DNA from: Comamonadaceae bacterium
GTDB taxonomy: Bacteria > Pseudomonadota > Gammaproteobacteria > Burkholderiales > Burkholderiaceae_C
Length of the DNA stretch: 64,000 nt
Assembly (NCBI GenBank): GCA_947478725.1
Contig: CANJWZ010000006.1
Location: forward strand, 56,916 to 120,915
Reading direction: 5' to 3'
Position 1 is the first letter of the stretch; each line of letters starts with the position of its first letter. The position numbers and the translations under genes were made by a program. The notes under the pieces were generated by a model. That model was given only the letters and a program-made list of their open reading frames with translations, did not search any database and was not told the origin of the DNA. Positions 34,561-42,505 of this stretch are shown here, piece by piece.

Positions 34561-36051
34561 ATGTTGCCGATGTTTGATGAAATGAACCTATCTGCCGAAC
34601 AGGTGCGGGAGCATTACCAGTTGTACAGCGACTGGTTGCGGCGTCAGCCCGACGCCTCCATGCAGGCACGGCGCGCAGAAGCCGAAATGATTTTCCGGCG
34701 CGTCGGCATCACCTTTGCGGTTTATGGCGCCAAGGACGAAGATGCTGGCACTGGAAATGGGGGCACCGAGCGCCTGATTCCGTTCGATTTGATTCCCCGC
34801 ATCATCCCGGCGCACGAGTGGGCCAGCATGGAAAAGGGCCTCGTGCAGCGCGTCACAGCCCTGAACCGCTTCATTCATGACGTCTACCACGGTCAGGAGA
34901 TTTTGAAGGCTGGCATCGTGCCGTCCGAGCAAATCTTTCAAAACGCCCAGTTCCGCCCCGAGATGATGGGCGTTGATGTGCCGGGCAATATTTACTCGCA
35001 CATCAGCGGCATTGACATTGTTCGTGCGCCTGACGCCAGCGGCAATGGCGAGTACTACGTGCTGGAAGACAACCTGCGCGTGCCCAGCGGCGTCAGCTAC
35101 ATGCTGGAAGACCGCAAAATGATGATGCGGCTCTTCCCTGAGCTGTTCAGTCAGAACAGGGTCGCCCCGGTCGCGCATTACCCCGACTTGTTACTTGAAA
35201 CACTGCGTGCGTCTGCGCCGCCCGCCACCGCCGACCCCACTGTGGTTGTCTTGACCCCCGGCATGTACAACTCCGCCTATTTTGAGCACGCCTTTTTGGC
35301 GCAGCAAATGGGCATCGAGCTGGTCGAGGGGCAGGACCTGTTTGTCAAAGACAATTTTGTCTACATGCGCACCACGCGCGGCCCCAGGCGGGTCGATGTG
35401 ATTTACCGCCGGGTCGATGACGATTTTCTGGACCCGCTGGCGTTCAAGCCCACGTCCACACTGGGTTGCGCGGGCTTGCTCAATGTGTACCGCAGCGGCA
35501 ACGTGGCGCTGTGCAATGCCATCGGCACCGGTGTGGCCGACGACAAGTCCATCTACCCCTATGTGCCGAAGATGATCGAGTTTTATCTGGGCGAAAAGCC
35601 GATTTTGAAAAACGTGCCGACCTACATGTGCCGCAACCCCGATGACCTGAAATACACACTGGCCAACTTGAAAGACCTGGTTGTCAAGGAAGTACACGGC
35701 GCGGGCGGCTACGGCATGCTGGTCGGGCCTGCGTCGACCCAGGCCGAGATAGAGCACTTTCGGGCGGCCCTGCTGGCCAACCCGTCAGGCTACATCGCAC
35801 AGCCCACCCTGAGCCTGTCAACCTGCCCCACCTATGTGGAAAGCGGCATTGCCCCGCGCCACATTGACCTGCGGCCCTTTGTCTTGAGCGGCAAGGACGT
35901 GCAAATGGTGCCCGGCGGCCTGACCCGCGTGGCGCTCAAAGACGGCTCGCTGGTGGTCAATTCATCGCAAGGCGGCGGTACCAAAGATACCTGGGTTCTG
36001 GAGGCTGACGTGCCAATGCCATCCCAGTCGCAATCGCAAGGGGGCAAGTAA
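34561..36051 (+). CDS. Circularly permuted type-2 ATP-grasp protein
   Basis: A 496-residue ATP-grasp protein of the amidoligase-linked family. It shows LPMFDEM at the N-terminus, then QRVTALNRFIHDVYHGQ, EYYVLEDNLRVPSGVSYMLEDR near residue 160, VVLTPGMYNSAYFEHAFLA near 230, YRRVDDDFLDPLAF near 280 and a VKEVHGAGGYGMLVGP loop near 375, the ATP-binding segment. It is the stand-alone counterpart of the N-terminal part of the 897-residue fusion protein. It starts the rightward ATP-grasp/alpha-E/transglutaminase operon. The product and acceptor are not known. Confidence 0.92.
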   Translation: MLPMFDEMNLSAEQVREHYQLYSDWLRRQPDASMQARRAEAEMIFRRVGITFAVYGAKDEDAGTGNGGTERLIPFDLIPRIIPAHEWASMEKGLVQRVTALNRFIHDVYHGQEILKAGIVPSEQIFQNAQFRPEMMGVDVPGNIYSHISGIDIVRAPDASGNGEYYVLEDNLRVPSGVSYMLEDRKMMMRLFPELFSQNRVAPVAHYPDLLLETLRASAPPATADPTVVVLTPGMYNSAYFEHAFLAQQMGIELVEGQDLFVKDNFVYMRTTRGPRRVDVIYRRVDDDFLDPLAFKPTSTLGCAGLLNVYRSGNVALCNAIGTGVADDKSIYPYVPKMIEFYLGEKPILKNVPTYMCRNPDDLKYTLANLKDLVVKEVHGAGGYGMLVGPASTQAEIEHFRAALLANPSGYIAQPTLSLSTCPTYVESGIAPRHIDLRPFVLSGKDVQMVPGGLTRVALKDGSLVVNSSQGGGTKDTWVLEADVPMPSQSQSQGGK

Positions 36052-36053
36052 TC

Positions 36054-36215
36054 ATGTTGTCTCGTACTGCTGATCACCTCTTTTGGATGTCTCGCTATAC
36101 CGAGCTTGCCGGCGAAAAGCCGCAGGCATTCGCGGGGATGACTCATCCAAGGCGCGAAGCGCTTGTGATGTCATCACCAAAACACGCAAAGCGCGATAGC
36201 GCTTTCGGTGTTTGA
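36054..36215 (+). pseudogene. Truncated duplicate of the alpha-E gene 5' end
   Basis: An open frame of 53 codons starts two bases after the ATP-grasp stop. Its first 17 residues (MLSRTADHLFWMSRYTE) are identical to the N-terminus of the intact alpha-E protein that starts at 36232, while several of those codons differ only synonymously (TCT/TCA, CGT/AGA, CTC/TTA). After that the sequence diverges into unrelated codons and ends at TGA. The silent differences mean this is not a fresh copy. It may be the stub of an older paralogue, or the result of gene conversion of the downstream gene's start. It may still be translated, coupled to the ATP-grasp gene. Confidence 0.75.
36188..36205. other. Hairpin before the intact alpha-E gene
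   Basis: AAAGCGC and GCGCTTT arms around GATA. It lies in the decayed segment about 27 bases upstream of the intact alpha-E start and may limit read-through or mark the breakpoint. Confidence 0.5.
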
Positions 36216-36231
36216 GGCTAAGGAGAAACCC

Positions 36232-37194
36232 ATGTTGTCAAGAACGGCTGATCATTTATTTTGGATGTCTCGCTATACCGAGCGTGCCGAAAACACCGCG
36301 CGCATGCTGGACGTGAACTACCAGACCTCGATGTTGCCGCAGTCGGCTGGCGCTGCACTGGTCGGCTGGGAAGGGCTGCTGACGATCAGCGAGCTCAAGC
36401 CTGCTTACACCGCCAAGTACGGCCAAGCGGTCTTGCCGCGCGATGTGATGGACTTCATGGTGCGCGATGAAGAAAATCCGTCCAGCATCATCTCGTGCCT
36501 TAAAAACGCCCGTGAAAACGCACGTGCTGTGCGCGGCACGCTGACGACTGAAGTGTGGGAAACAGAAAACCAGACTTACCTCGAAGTGTTTCGCAAACTC
36601 AATGCGGGTGATTTTGAGCGTGACCCCTCGCAGTTTTTTGAGTGGGTCAAGTTTCGCTCGCACCTGTCGCGCGGCGTGACGGCCGGCACCATGCTGCAAG
36701 ACGAGGCTTTTCACTTTTTGCGGTTGGGTACTTTTCTGGAAAGGGCCGACAACACGGCTCGTCTGGTTGACGTGAAGTTTCATGCCGTGCAAAGCGACTT
36801 TCTGGGCCAGGCTACTGCCAAAGACCAAGAGTTCGACTTTTATCACTGGAGTTCGATTTTGCGCAGCGTTTCGGGTTTTGAGATTTATCGCAAGGTCTAC
36901 CGCGACGTGATCAAACCCGAGCGGGTCGCCGAGTTGTTGATTCTGCGCCCCGACATGCCGCGTTCGTTGCTGGGTTGCCTGAACGAAGTGATGAACAACC
37001 TGGCCATGGTGACCAGCGACACCAACAGCGAAACCCGTCGCCGCGCAGGCAAGCTGCGTTCAGACCTGCAGTTTGCCCGCATCGACGAGATTCTGGCCAA
37101 CGGCCTGCACGCTTTTCTGACCCAGTTTCTCGACCGCGTCAACGAACTGGGCGCCCACCTGAGCCGCGAGTTTTTGGTGCCTGCAACCACTTGA
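36232..37194 (+). CDS. Alpha-E domain protein
   Basis: A 320-residue all-helical alpha-E protein. It opens with SRTADHLFWMSRYTERAENTARMLDVNY, and contains LERADNTARLVDVKFH near residue 175 and RPDMPRSLLGCLNEVMN near 245, features of the family that always accompanies this ATP-grasp subtype. The ATG at 36232 has GGAG upstream (AAGGAGAAACCC); a GTG upstream would add eight non-conserved residues. The rare codons at its start (AGA, TTA) contrast with the rest of the gene. Its stop overlaps the TTG start of the transglutaminase gene. Confidence 0.92.
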   Translation: MLSRTADHLFWMSRYTERAENTARMLDVNYQTSMLPQSAGAALVGWEGLLTISELKPAYTAKYGQAVLPRDVMDFMVRDEENPSSIISCLKNARENARAVRGTLTTEVWETENQTYLEVFRKLNAGDFERDPSQFFEWVKFRSHLSRGVTAGTMLQDEAFHFLRLGTFLERADNTARLVDVKFHAVQSDFLGQATAKDQEFDFYHWSSILRSVSGFEIYRKVYRDVIKPERVAELLILRPDMPRSLLGCLNEVMNNLAMVTSDTNSETRRRAGKLRSDLQFARIDEILANGLHAFLTQFLDRVNELGAHLSREFLVPATT

Positions 37195-38009
37195 AACTTC
37201 ACGTCAAACACACGACGGATTACCGTTACACGGAGCCGCTCCTGTACGCCCTGCAAACGCTGTGCCTCACGCCGCAGTCTGGCCCCGCGCAAACGGTCAA
37301 TTTCTGGAGCGTGGGCGCGCCCGAAAAGCTGTTCAAACAAAGCGATGCATTCGGCAACACGATCCAGTCGTATACCTTTGTGGGCACCGAGGCAGACAAC
37401 GTGCGCTGGAGTCTGGTGAATGCGGCTGGCGATGTGCAAACGCTTGGCGTGGCTGAGTTCACGGATGTTGAATCACTGCCGCATCCGTATTTTTTTCTGC
37501 GCGGCACACCGCTGGCTGAACCACACTGGACGCTGGCCGCATTTGGCAAGCAGTTCATGGCGCCAAGCGTTGACGGCACCGCCGATTTGCAGGCGCTGCT
37601 GGCCTTGAGCCAGGGCGTGAGGTACGCCATCCGCTACCAGACGGGCAGCTCAAACGTCTCCACGACCGCACTGGATGCCTTCAACGCTGGCAAGGGCGTG
37701 TGCCAAGACCAGGCCCATGTGATGGTCGCCATCTGCCGCAGCCTGGGCTACCCGGCGCGTTACGTCAGTGGTTACTTTTACGCCGCCAACGAGCCTGACC
37801 TGGCCAGCCACGCCTGGGCAGACGTTTGCCTGGACGTGGCCACACGCCGCTGGGTCAGCATCGACGTGACCCACGCTTGCCTGACAGACGAACGCCACAT
37901 CCGGCTGGCCATGGGCGGCGACTACAGCGCCTGCCCGCCCGCCAAGGGGGTGCGCCGTGGGGGCGGGGAAGAATCGATGACGGTGACCATCACGATTGAG
38001 CCGGTTTGA
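37191..38009 (+). CDS. Transglutaminase-like protein (operon partner of ATP-grasp)
   Basis: A 272-residue protein with the N-terminal beta domain (LHVKHTTDYRYTEPLLYALQT) and a transglutaminase core: Cys in GVCQDQAHVMVAICRSLG, His in LASHAWADVCLD, Asp in SIDVTHAC. It starts with TTG inside the alpha-E stop (TTGA), so it is coupled; the longer upstream frame overlaps the alpha-E gene and is not real. Together with the two upstream genes it forms the split version of the module found fused at 24.4-31.6 kb. It likely cleaves or links a peptide substrate in the same pathway. Confidence 0.9.
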   Translation: MKLHVKHTTDYRYTEPLLYALQTLCLTPQSGPAQTVNFWSVGAPEKLFKQSDAFGNTIQSYTFVGTEADNVRWSLVNAAGDVQTLGVAEFTDVESLPHPYFFLRGTPLAEPHWTLAAFGKQFMAPSVDGTADLQALLALSQGVRYAIRYQTGSSNVSTTALDAFNAGKGVCQDQAHVMVAICRSLGYPARYVSGYFYAANEPDLASHAWADVCLDVATRRWVSIDVTHACLTDERHIRLAMGGDYSACPPAKGVRRGGGEESMTVTITIEPV

Positions 38010-38071
38010 AGGCAGGTTTGCTGCCTGGTCGAAAACTTGCCGCACTGAAAATTCAACAGGCGTTTATGAAA

Positions 38072-38099
38072 TTGATTTATTCCTAGAAGTTGCTATAAT
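38072..38099 (+). promoter_or_regulatory. Promoter of the malonate operon
   Basis: TTGATT, a 16-base spacer, and TATAAT (38094-38099), about 60 bases before the GntR gene. The operator repeats begin within the last bases of the -10 box. Confidence 0.7.
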
Positions 38100-38125
38100 T
38101 ACGCGAAATTACGCGTAATTACGCA
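38098..38125. promoter_or_regulatory. Operator array: three ATTACGCG repeats with 10-bp period
   Basis: ATTACGCG at 38098 and 38108 and ATTACGCA at 38118, each exactly one helical turn apart; ATTACGCGTAAT at 38108-38119 is palindromic. The array covers the region just after the -10 box, so binding by the adjacent GntR regulator would block transcription. Confidence 0.7.
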
Positions 38126-38159
38126 AAATAATCCAGCCATCTGAATCCAATACTCATCC

Positions 38160-38825
38160 ATGCGCCTCGTCCAAAACTCCCTGCATCAAGAAGTCGCCAG
38201 CACGCTGCGCGAGGAGATTTTTGCGGGCACGCTTGGCCCGGGCACTTTTATTGACGAGCTGGCGCTGTGCGAGCGGCTCCAAATATCGCGGACGCCGCTG
38301 CGCGAGGCGCTGAAGGTGTTGACGGCTGAGGGCCTGATGCGGCATGAGCCCCGGCGCGGCTGCTTTGTCAACGAGGTGACGGAGCAGGACCTAGACGATA
38401 TCTTTCCGGTGATTGCGTTATTGGAAGGGCGCTGTGCTTACGAGGCGGCGCGCAACGCCAGTGATGCTGATTTGCAGGAGCTCGGCGCGCTGCACGACAG
38501 GCTGCAAGGCCACGCCAAGGCCGGGCGCATTACCGATTACTACGCCACCAACTTTGCGATTCATGAGGCCATCATTTTGCTGTCCAACAACCGCTGGCTG
38601 AGCCAGAGCATTGCTGACCTGCGCAAAATTTTGAAGTTGTCACGCCTACAGTCTCTCGGGGCGCCGGGTCGCCTGGCGCAAAGCCTGTCAGAGCACATGA
38701 CGGTGTTTGCCGCCTTGAAAAGCCGTGACAGTCAGGGTGCCGAAGCGGCCATGCGGACCCACCTGACGCGCCAGCGCGAGGCGCTGCGTCAGGTGGGTGG
38801 CCAGCAAGCGAGGTTTGCATCATGA
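38160..38825 (+). CDS. GntR/FadR family regulator of malonate genes
   Basis: A 221-residue regulator with an N-terminal winged HTH (LHQEVASTLREEIFAGTLGPG, then LCERLQISRTPLREALKVLTAEG, GCFVNEVTEQDLDDI) and an FCD ligand domain from about residue 75 that contains the metal-binding Asp/His pattern typical of that fold. It is the first gene of the malonate operon and overlaps malonyl-CoA decarboxylase by four bases (ATGA). The family of malonate-operon regulators (MatR type) binds malonate as inducer; the same role is inferred here. Confidence 0.88.
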   Translation: MRLVQNSLHQEVASTLREEIFAGTLGPGTFIDELALCERLQISRTPLREALKVLTAEGLMRHEPRRGCFVNEVTEQDLDDIFPVIALLEGRCAYEAARNASDADLQELGALHDRLQGHAKAGRITDYYATNFAIHEAIILLSNNRWLSQSIADLRKILKLSRLQSLGAPGRLAQSLSEHMTVFAALKSRDSQGAEAAMRTHLTRQREALRQVGGQQARFAS

Positions 38826-40249
38826 GCCCAACCGACTGGCTAAACCGCAGCGTTTCCCGTCTTGCAGGCAAAAAGAGCGCTGAAAACGACGAAAAAAAGG
38901 CATCAAAATTGGGTGCAGACCAACAAATAAAGGGGCTGGAAGCTCCCAAAAAAATAGCACATGCCGAAGCTTTGCCAGCTGGCCGCAGCACCCGTGACCG
39001 CCTGAAAGCGACCCTGCGAAAAAAGGAAGAAGCCCTGTCACCGCGCGTGTTGCGCCGCACTCTGCAAGAGCTGCGTGCCGTCATCGATCCGCAGGTCAGC
39101 GAGGTAGAAGGCGGCTTGCGTGCCAAGGGCGTAGCCCTGTGGTACGCCCAGGCGGCGGCCAACGAACGGCGCGACATGTGGCTGCTGATGAGTGAGCAGT
39201 TTGTCGCCGATGCGCAAAAGACACAGGCCGCACAGGCCCAGTTTGCAGCTGCCGTGGGCACACCCGATGAAGCGGTGGCAGAAGTGCGTTACCGCCGTGC
39301 GACCGTGTCGCCTCGCAGGCGTTTGCTGCAGCGCTTCAGTGCCTTCCCGGAGGGCATTCGCTTTTTGGTCAATTTGCGGGCCGACATGCTGCCACACCTC
39401 AAAGGCGACAAACGCCTGGCTGCGCTGGATGTGGAAATGGAATACATGTTCTCCACCTGGTTCGACGTGGGTTTTCTGGACCTGCGCCGCCTCAGCTGGG
39501 ACTCGCCTGCTTCGCTGATTGAAAAGCTCATCAAGTACGAGGCGGTGCATGACATCAAGAGCTGGTCAGACGTCAAAAACCGATTGGATTCCGACCGTCG
39601 TTGCTACGGATTTTTTCACCCGCGCCTGCCAGACGACCCGCTGATATTTGTCGAGGTGGCTTTAAGCCACGACATGGCGGGCTGCATCACACCACTGCTG
39701 GACGAGTCAGCCGATCTGGAAGACCTGAACCTGGCCACCACCGCCATTTTTTACTCCATCAGCAACACGCAGGCCGGGCTGCGAGGCGTCAGCTTTGGTG
39801 ACTCGCTCATCAAGCGGGTGGTCGATACATTGAAGGATGAGTTCCCCAAGCTCAAAACCTTTGTCACGCTGTCGCCTATACCCGGCTTGCGCGCTTGGCT
39901 TGGCAAAAGCATGCCGGAGCTGGCCAGCCAGTTGCATGACACCGACGTTTTGAGCTTGAGTGATAAATCACCGCTCAAGCTGTCTTTGCTGCAGCAAGCT
40001 GCCATTTACTTGGGACGCGAAACGGCCGGTGGCAAGCCGCTGGACGCTGTGGCCAAATTCCATTTGGGCAATGGCGCACGTGTCGAAAGGCTGAACTGGG
40101 CAGGAGACCCATCGGGCAAGGGCATCAAGCAGTCGTATGGCTTGATGGTCAATTACCTGTATGACCTGAAGCGGCTGGACAAGCACCGCGCGCTGCTGGC
40201 GCAGGGCAAAATTTCGGTGTCGGGAGAGGTGCAGTCATTGATGGCGTAG
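38822..40249 (+). CDS. matA: Malonyl-CoA decarboxylase
   Basis: Converts malonyl-CoA to acetyl-CoA and CO2, 475 residues. Family blocks are the helical N-terminal domain (LSPRVLRRTLQELRAVID, then SRRCYGF-type region as DSDRRCYGFFHPRLPDDPL near residue 260), the serine-containing ATAIFYSISNTQAGLRGVSFG near residue 310 and the histidine-containing KFHLGNGARVERLNWAGDPS near 420. Residues about 28-46 lie in a 55-bp dispersed repeat inserted in frame into the N-terminal segment, before the conserved part. It overlaps the regulator and precedes the periplasmic hydrolase; malonyl-CoA synthetase completes the pathway downstream. Confidence 0.93.
   Translation: MSPTDWLNRSVSRLAGKKSAENDEKKASKLGADQQIKGLEAPKKIAHAEALPAGRSTRDRLKATLRKKEEALSPRVLRRTLQELRAVIDPQVSEVEGGLRAKGVALWYAQAAANERRDMWLLMSEQFVADAQKTQAAQAQFAAAVGTPDEAVAEVRYRRATVSPRRRLLQRFSAFPEGIRFLVNLRADMLPHLKGDKRLAALDVEMEYMFSTWFDVGFLDLRRLSWDSPASLIEKLIKYEAVHDIKSWSDVKNRLDSDRRCYGFFHPRLPDDPLIFVEVALSHDMAGCITPLLDESADLEDLNLATTAIFYSISNTQAGLRGVSFGDSLIKRVVDTLKDEFPKLKTFVTLSPIPGLRAWLGKSMPELASQLHDTDVLSLSDKSPLKLSLLQQAAIYLGRETAGGKPLDAVAKFHLGNGARVERLNWAGDPSGKGIKQSYGLMVNYLYDLKRLDKHRALLAQGKISVSGEVQSLMA
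38905..38959 (+). repeat. 55-bp AGCTAT-type repeat inside matA
   Basis: Ends in AAAAAAATAGCA and starts AAAATTGGGT. Same length and orientation as copies A and B, with 29 of 55 ungapped matches to A; the ends match best. Moderate confidence that it is a member. Confidence 0.5.
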
Positions 40250-40286
40250 ACTTTTCCGGTGGGAACAAAAAAAGTTGGAGACAAGT

Positions 40287-42443
40287 ATGAAAAATAAAAC
40301 AGTGTTGACCTTGCTGGCGAATTCCGCCGTCGTTTCGCTTGTTGCAATGCTTGGGTTCGCCGGGCCTGCCCAAGCCAGAGTAACGCGTATCGTGATTGAT
40401 GAAACCAGGGCCTTTGCGCTGCCGGCCAATGGCGTTGCTTACGAGCAAATTGCAGGGCGTGCCTTTGGTGAGCTGGATCCCAAGGCCGCTGGTAACCGTA
40501 TCATTCAGGACATCGAGCTGGCCAAGAGCGCCGATGGCCAAGTGCGTTATGTGGCCAGCTTTGTGTTGACCAAGCCGCAGGATATGACCAAGGCCAGTGG
40601 CTTGCTATGGCACGACGTGCCCAACCGGGGTACTGCGCTACCCAACTACACGGTACAGGCGCCGGAGCGGGCGATGGGCGACATCAATCTGATGAGCGCC
40701 TGGCAGGGCGACAACTCAGGGGCCACTGCGGTGCGCAGCACGATGGCGGTGACCGGGACTCATTTTTTGCAGCTGCCGGTTGCCAAGGGCCAGGGCGGTG
40801 CGCTGATCACCGGTGATGTGTTCGGCCGCATTGTCAACCGCAGCGGGCCTGCCTCGCAGCCGCTGATTGTGCAGACCAATCCTGTACCTTACAAACCCAT
40901 CAGCCTGGACACCAAAAACGCCACATTGGTGTCCCGCCGGGGGGAGTCGACGCGCGGCGAAAGCATTGGCGAGACGCTCATTTCACCCGCAGACTGGGCC
41001 TGGGCCAAATGCGATGCGAGCAACCCTTTCCCCGGCACGCCAGACGCCACGCAAATTTGTTTGAAAAATGGTTTTGATGCCGAGAAGTTGTACCAGGTGG
41101 TCTTCAAAGCCGCTGACCCGTATGTGCTGGGCGTAGGCTTCGCAGCCTGGCGCGATATGGGTCACTTCTTTAAGACCGCACAGATGGACGACAGCGGCAC
41201 GCCGAACCCGGTGGCAAAAGCAGTAACCCATAGCATTGGCCGAGGTATTTCGCAGTCAGGCAACTTTTTGCGTGGCTGGCTGCATCTGGGTTTTAACCAA
41301 GCCGAGCTGGGCGGCGTGGGAGCCAAAGTACATGACGGTCTGTGGCCCATCATTGCCGGACGACGCGTTGCGCTTAACTTTCGTTGGGCGCAACCCGACG
41401 GTGTGCTGGAGCTTTATCAGGCCGGTAGCGAAGGCCCGCAGTGGTGGCTACCGCATGCTGACCCGTTACGTGATGGCTCCAACGCCAAAGCGGCAGGCAT
41501 TTTGGACCGCTGTAGAGCAAGCGATACCTGTCCCAACATCATCGAGCATTTTGGCTCTGCCGAGGTGTGGGCATTGAAGCTCACGCCCGAGTGGGTCGGT
41601 ACCGACGCCAAGGCCGATTTGCCTTTGCCTGCCAACGTGCGCCGCTATTACATTGCCAGCTCGGGCCATGGCGGTGGTGTGGGCGGCTTTGACTCCAGCT
41701 TGCCCGGCGTGGGCTTGCCGGCGACTGGCGCGATGTGCCCTGGCAACAATTACGGCCAAGCCTTGCTGCCCGCCAACCCCATGCCGCACACCGAGACTGT
41801 TAACGCGTTGCGGGTGCACTTTCGCAATTGGGTGATGAAAGGCAACGCGCCTCCACCAAGCCGCTGGCCGCGTCTGGCTGAGGGCAACCTGGGGCCCGCC
41901 AGCAAGGCAGGCATTGGTTTTCCGACACTGCCCGGCTTGCGCGCTGCGGCGCCCGAGCGAGATTTCATCATGCCCGTGATCGACTATGACTGGGGATCGG
42001 GGTTTAACAAAGTGGACGGCTCTGGCATTGCGTCTCTTGCGCCACCACCCATCTTGCAGGTATTGCCCATGCTGGCTCCCCAAGTCGATGCCGACGGTAA
42101 CGAGCGTGGCGGGGTACCTGTGGTTCTTGCCGACGCGCCCTTGGGTACCTATTTGGGCTGGAACATCACCGCTGGAGGTGCGCGGCCTTTTCACCAGGGC
42201 CAAATTTGCAATTACGCGGGTGGCATGGTCCCCTTTGCCAAAACTGCGCAGGAGCGCCAGTCAAAAGGCGACCCTCGGCTGTCACTTGAAGAGCGTTATG
42301 GCACGCACGCAGGCTACGTTGATGCGGTGCGTAAAGCCGCCAGCCATGCGGTGGCGCAAGGCTTTTTGCTACAGGCCGATGCTGAAGCGCTGATCAAAGC
42401 CGCCGATGCCAGCGCCGTGTTGACCAGCGCTTTGCCAAAGTAA
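40287..42443 (+). CDS. Exported alpha/beta-hydrolase-domain protein
   Basis: A 718-residue exported protein. The first 30 residues are a signal peptide (ending AGPAQAR); the rest matches the large alpha/beta hydrolase domain family, with a nucleophile-elbow-like GRGISQSGNFLRGWLH near residue 325, GHGGGVGGFDSSLPG near 465 and a C-terminal block GTYLGWNITAGGARPFHQGQICNYAGGMVPF. Catalytic acid and His assignments are uncertain. ATG 40287 follows GGAG at 7-8 bases; a TTG 12 bases upstream is not needed. It lies between malonyl-CoA decarboxylase and the Bug receptor, so it might release malonate from an ester or amide outside the cytoplasm (inference). Confidence 0.85.
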   Translation: MKNKTVLTLLANSAVVSLVAMLGFAGPAQARVTRIVIDETRAFALPANGVAYEQIAGRAFGELDPKAAGNRIIQDIELAKSADGQVRYVASFVLTKPQDMTKASGLLWHDVPNRGTALPNYTVQAPERAMGDINLMSAWQGDNSGATAVRSTMAVTGTHFLQLPVAKGQGGALITGDVFGRIVNRSGPASQPLIVQTNPVPYKPISLDTKNATLVSRRGESTRGESIGETLISPADWAWAKCDASNPFPGTPDATQICLKNGFDAEKLYQVVFKAADPYVLGVGFAAWRDMGHFFKTAQMDDSGTPNPVAKAVTHSIGRGISQSGNFLRGWLHLGFNQAELGGVGAKVHDGLWPIIAGRRVALNFRWAQPDGVLELYQAGSEGPQWWLPHADPLRDGSNAKAAGILDRCRASDTCPNIIEHFGSAEVWALKLTPEWVGTDAKADLPLPANVRRYYIASSGHGGGVGGFDSSLPGVGLPATGAMCPGNNYGQALLPANPMPHTETVNALRVHFRNWVMKGNAPPPSRWPRLAEGNLGPASKAGIGFPTLPGLRAAAPERDFIMPVIDYDWGSGFNKVDGSGIASLAPPPILQVLPMLAPQVDADGNERGGVPVVLADAPLGTYLGWNITAGGARPFHQGQICNYAGGMVPFAKTAQERQSKGDPRLSLEERYGTHAGYVDAVRKAASHAVAQGFLLQADAEALIKAADASAVLTSALPK

Positions 42444-42505
42444 ACTCTTATTGACCTACACCATCATCCGCCTGACGATTCAACATAAGACAACTGGAGA
42501 CACGC

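Noticed and set aside
37935..37975. Possible REP-like repeat at the end of the transglutaminase gene
   Set aside because: The Gly-Gly-Gly-rich end (PPAKGVRRGGG) is normal for this family and does not align with the two 74-bp copies.
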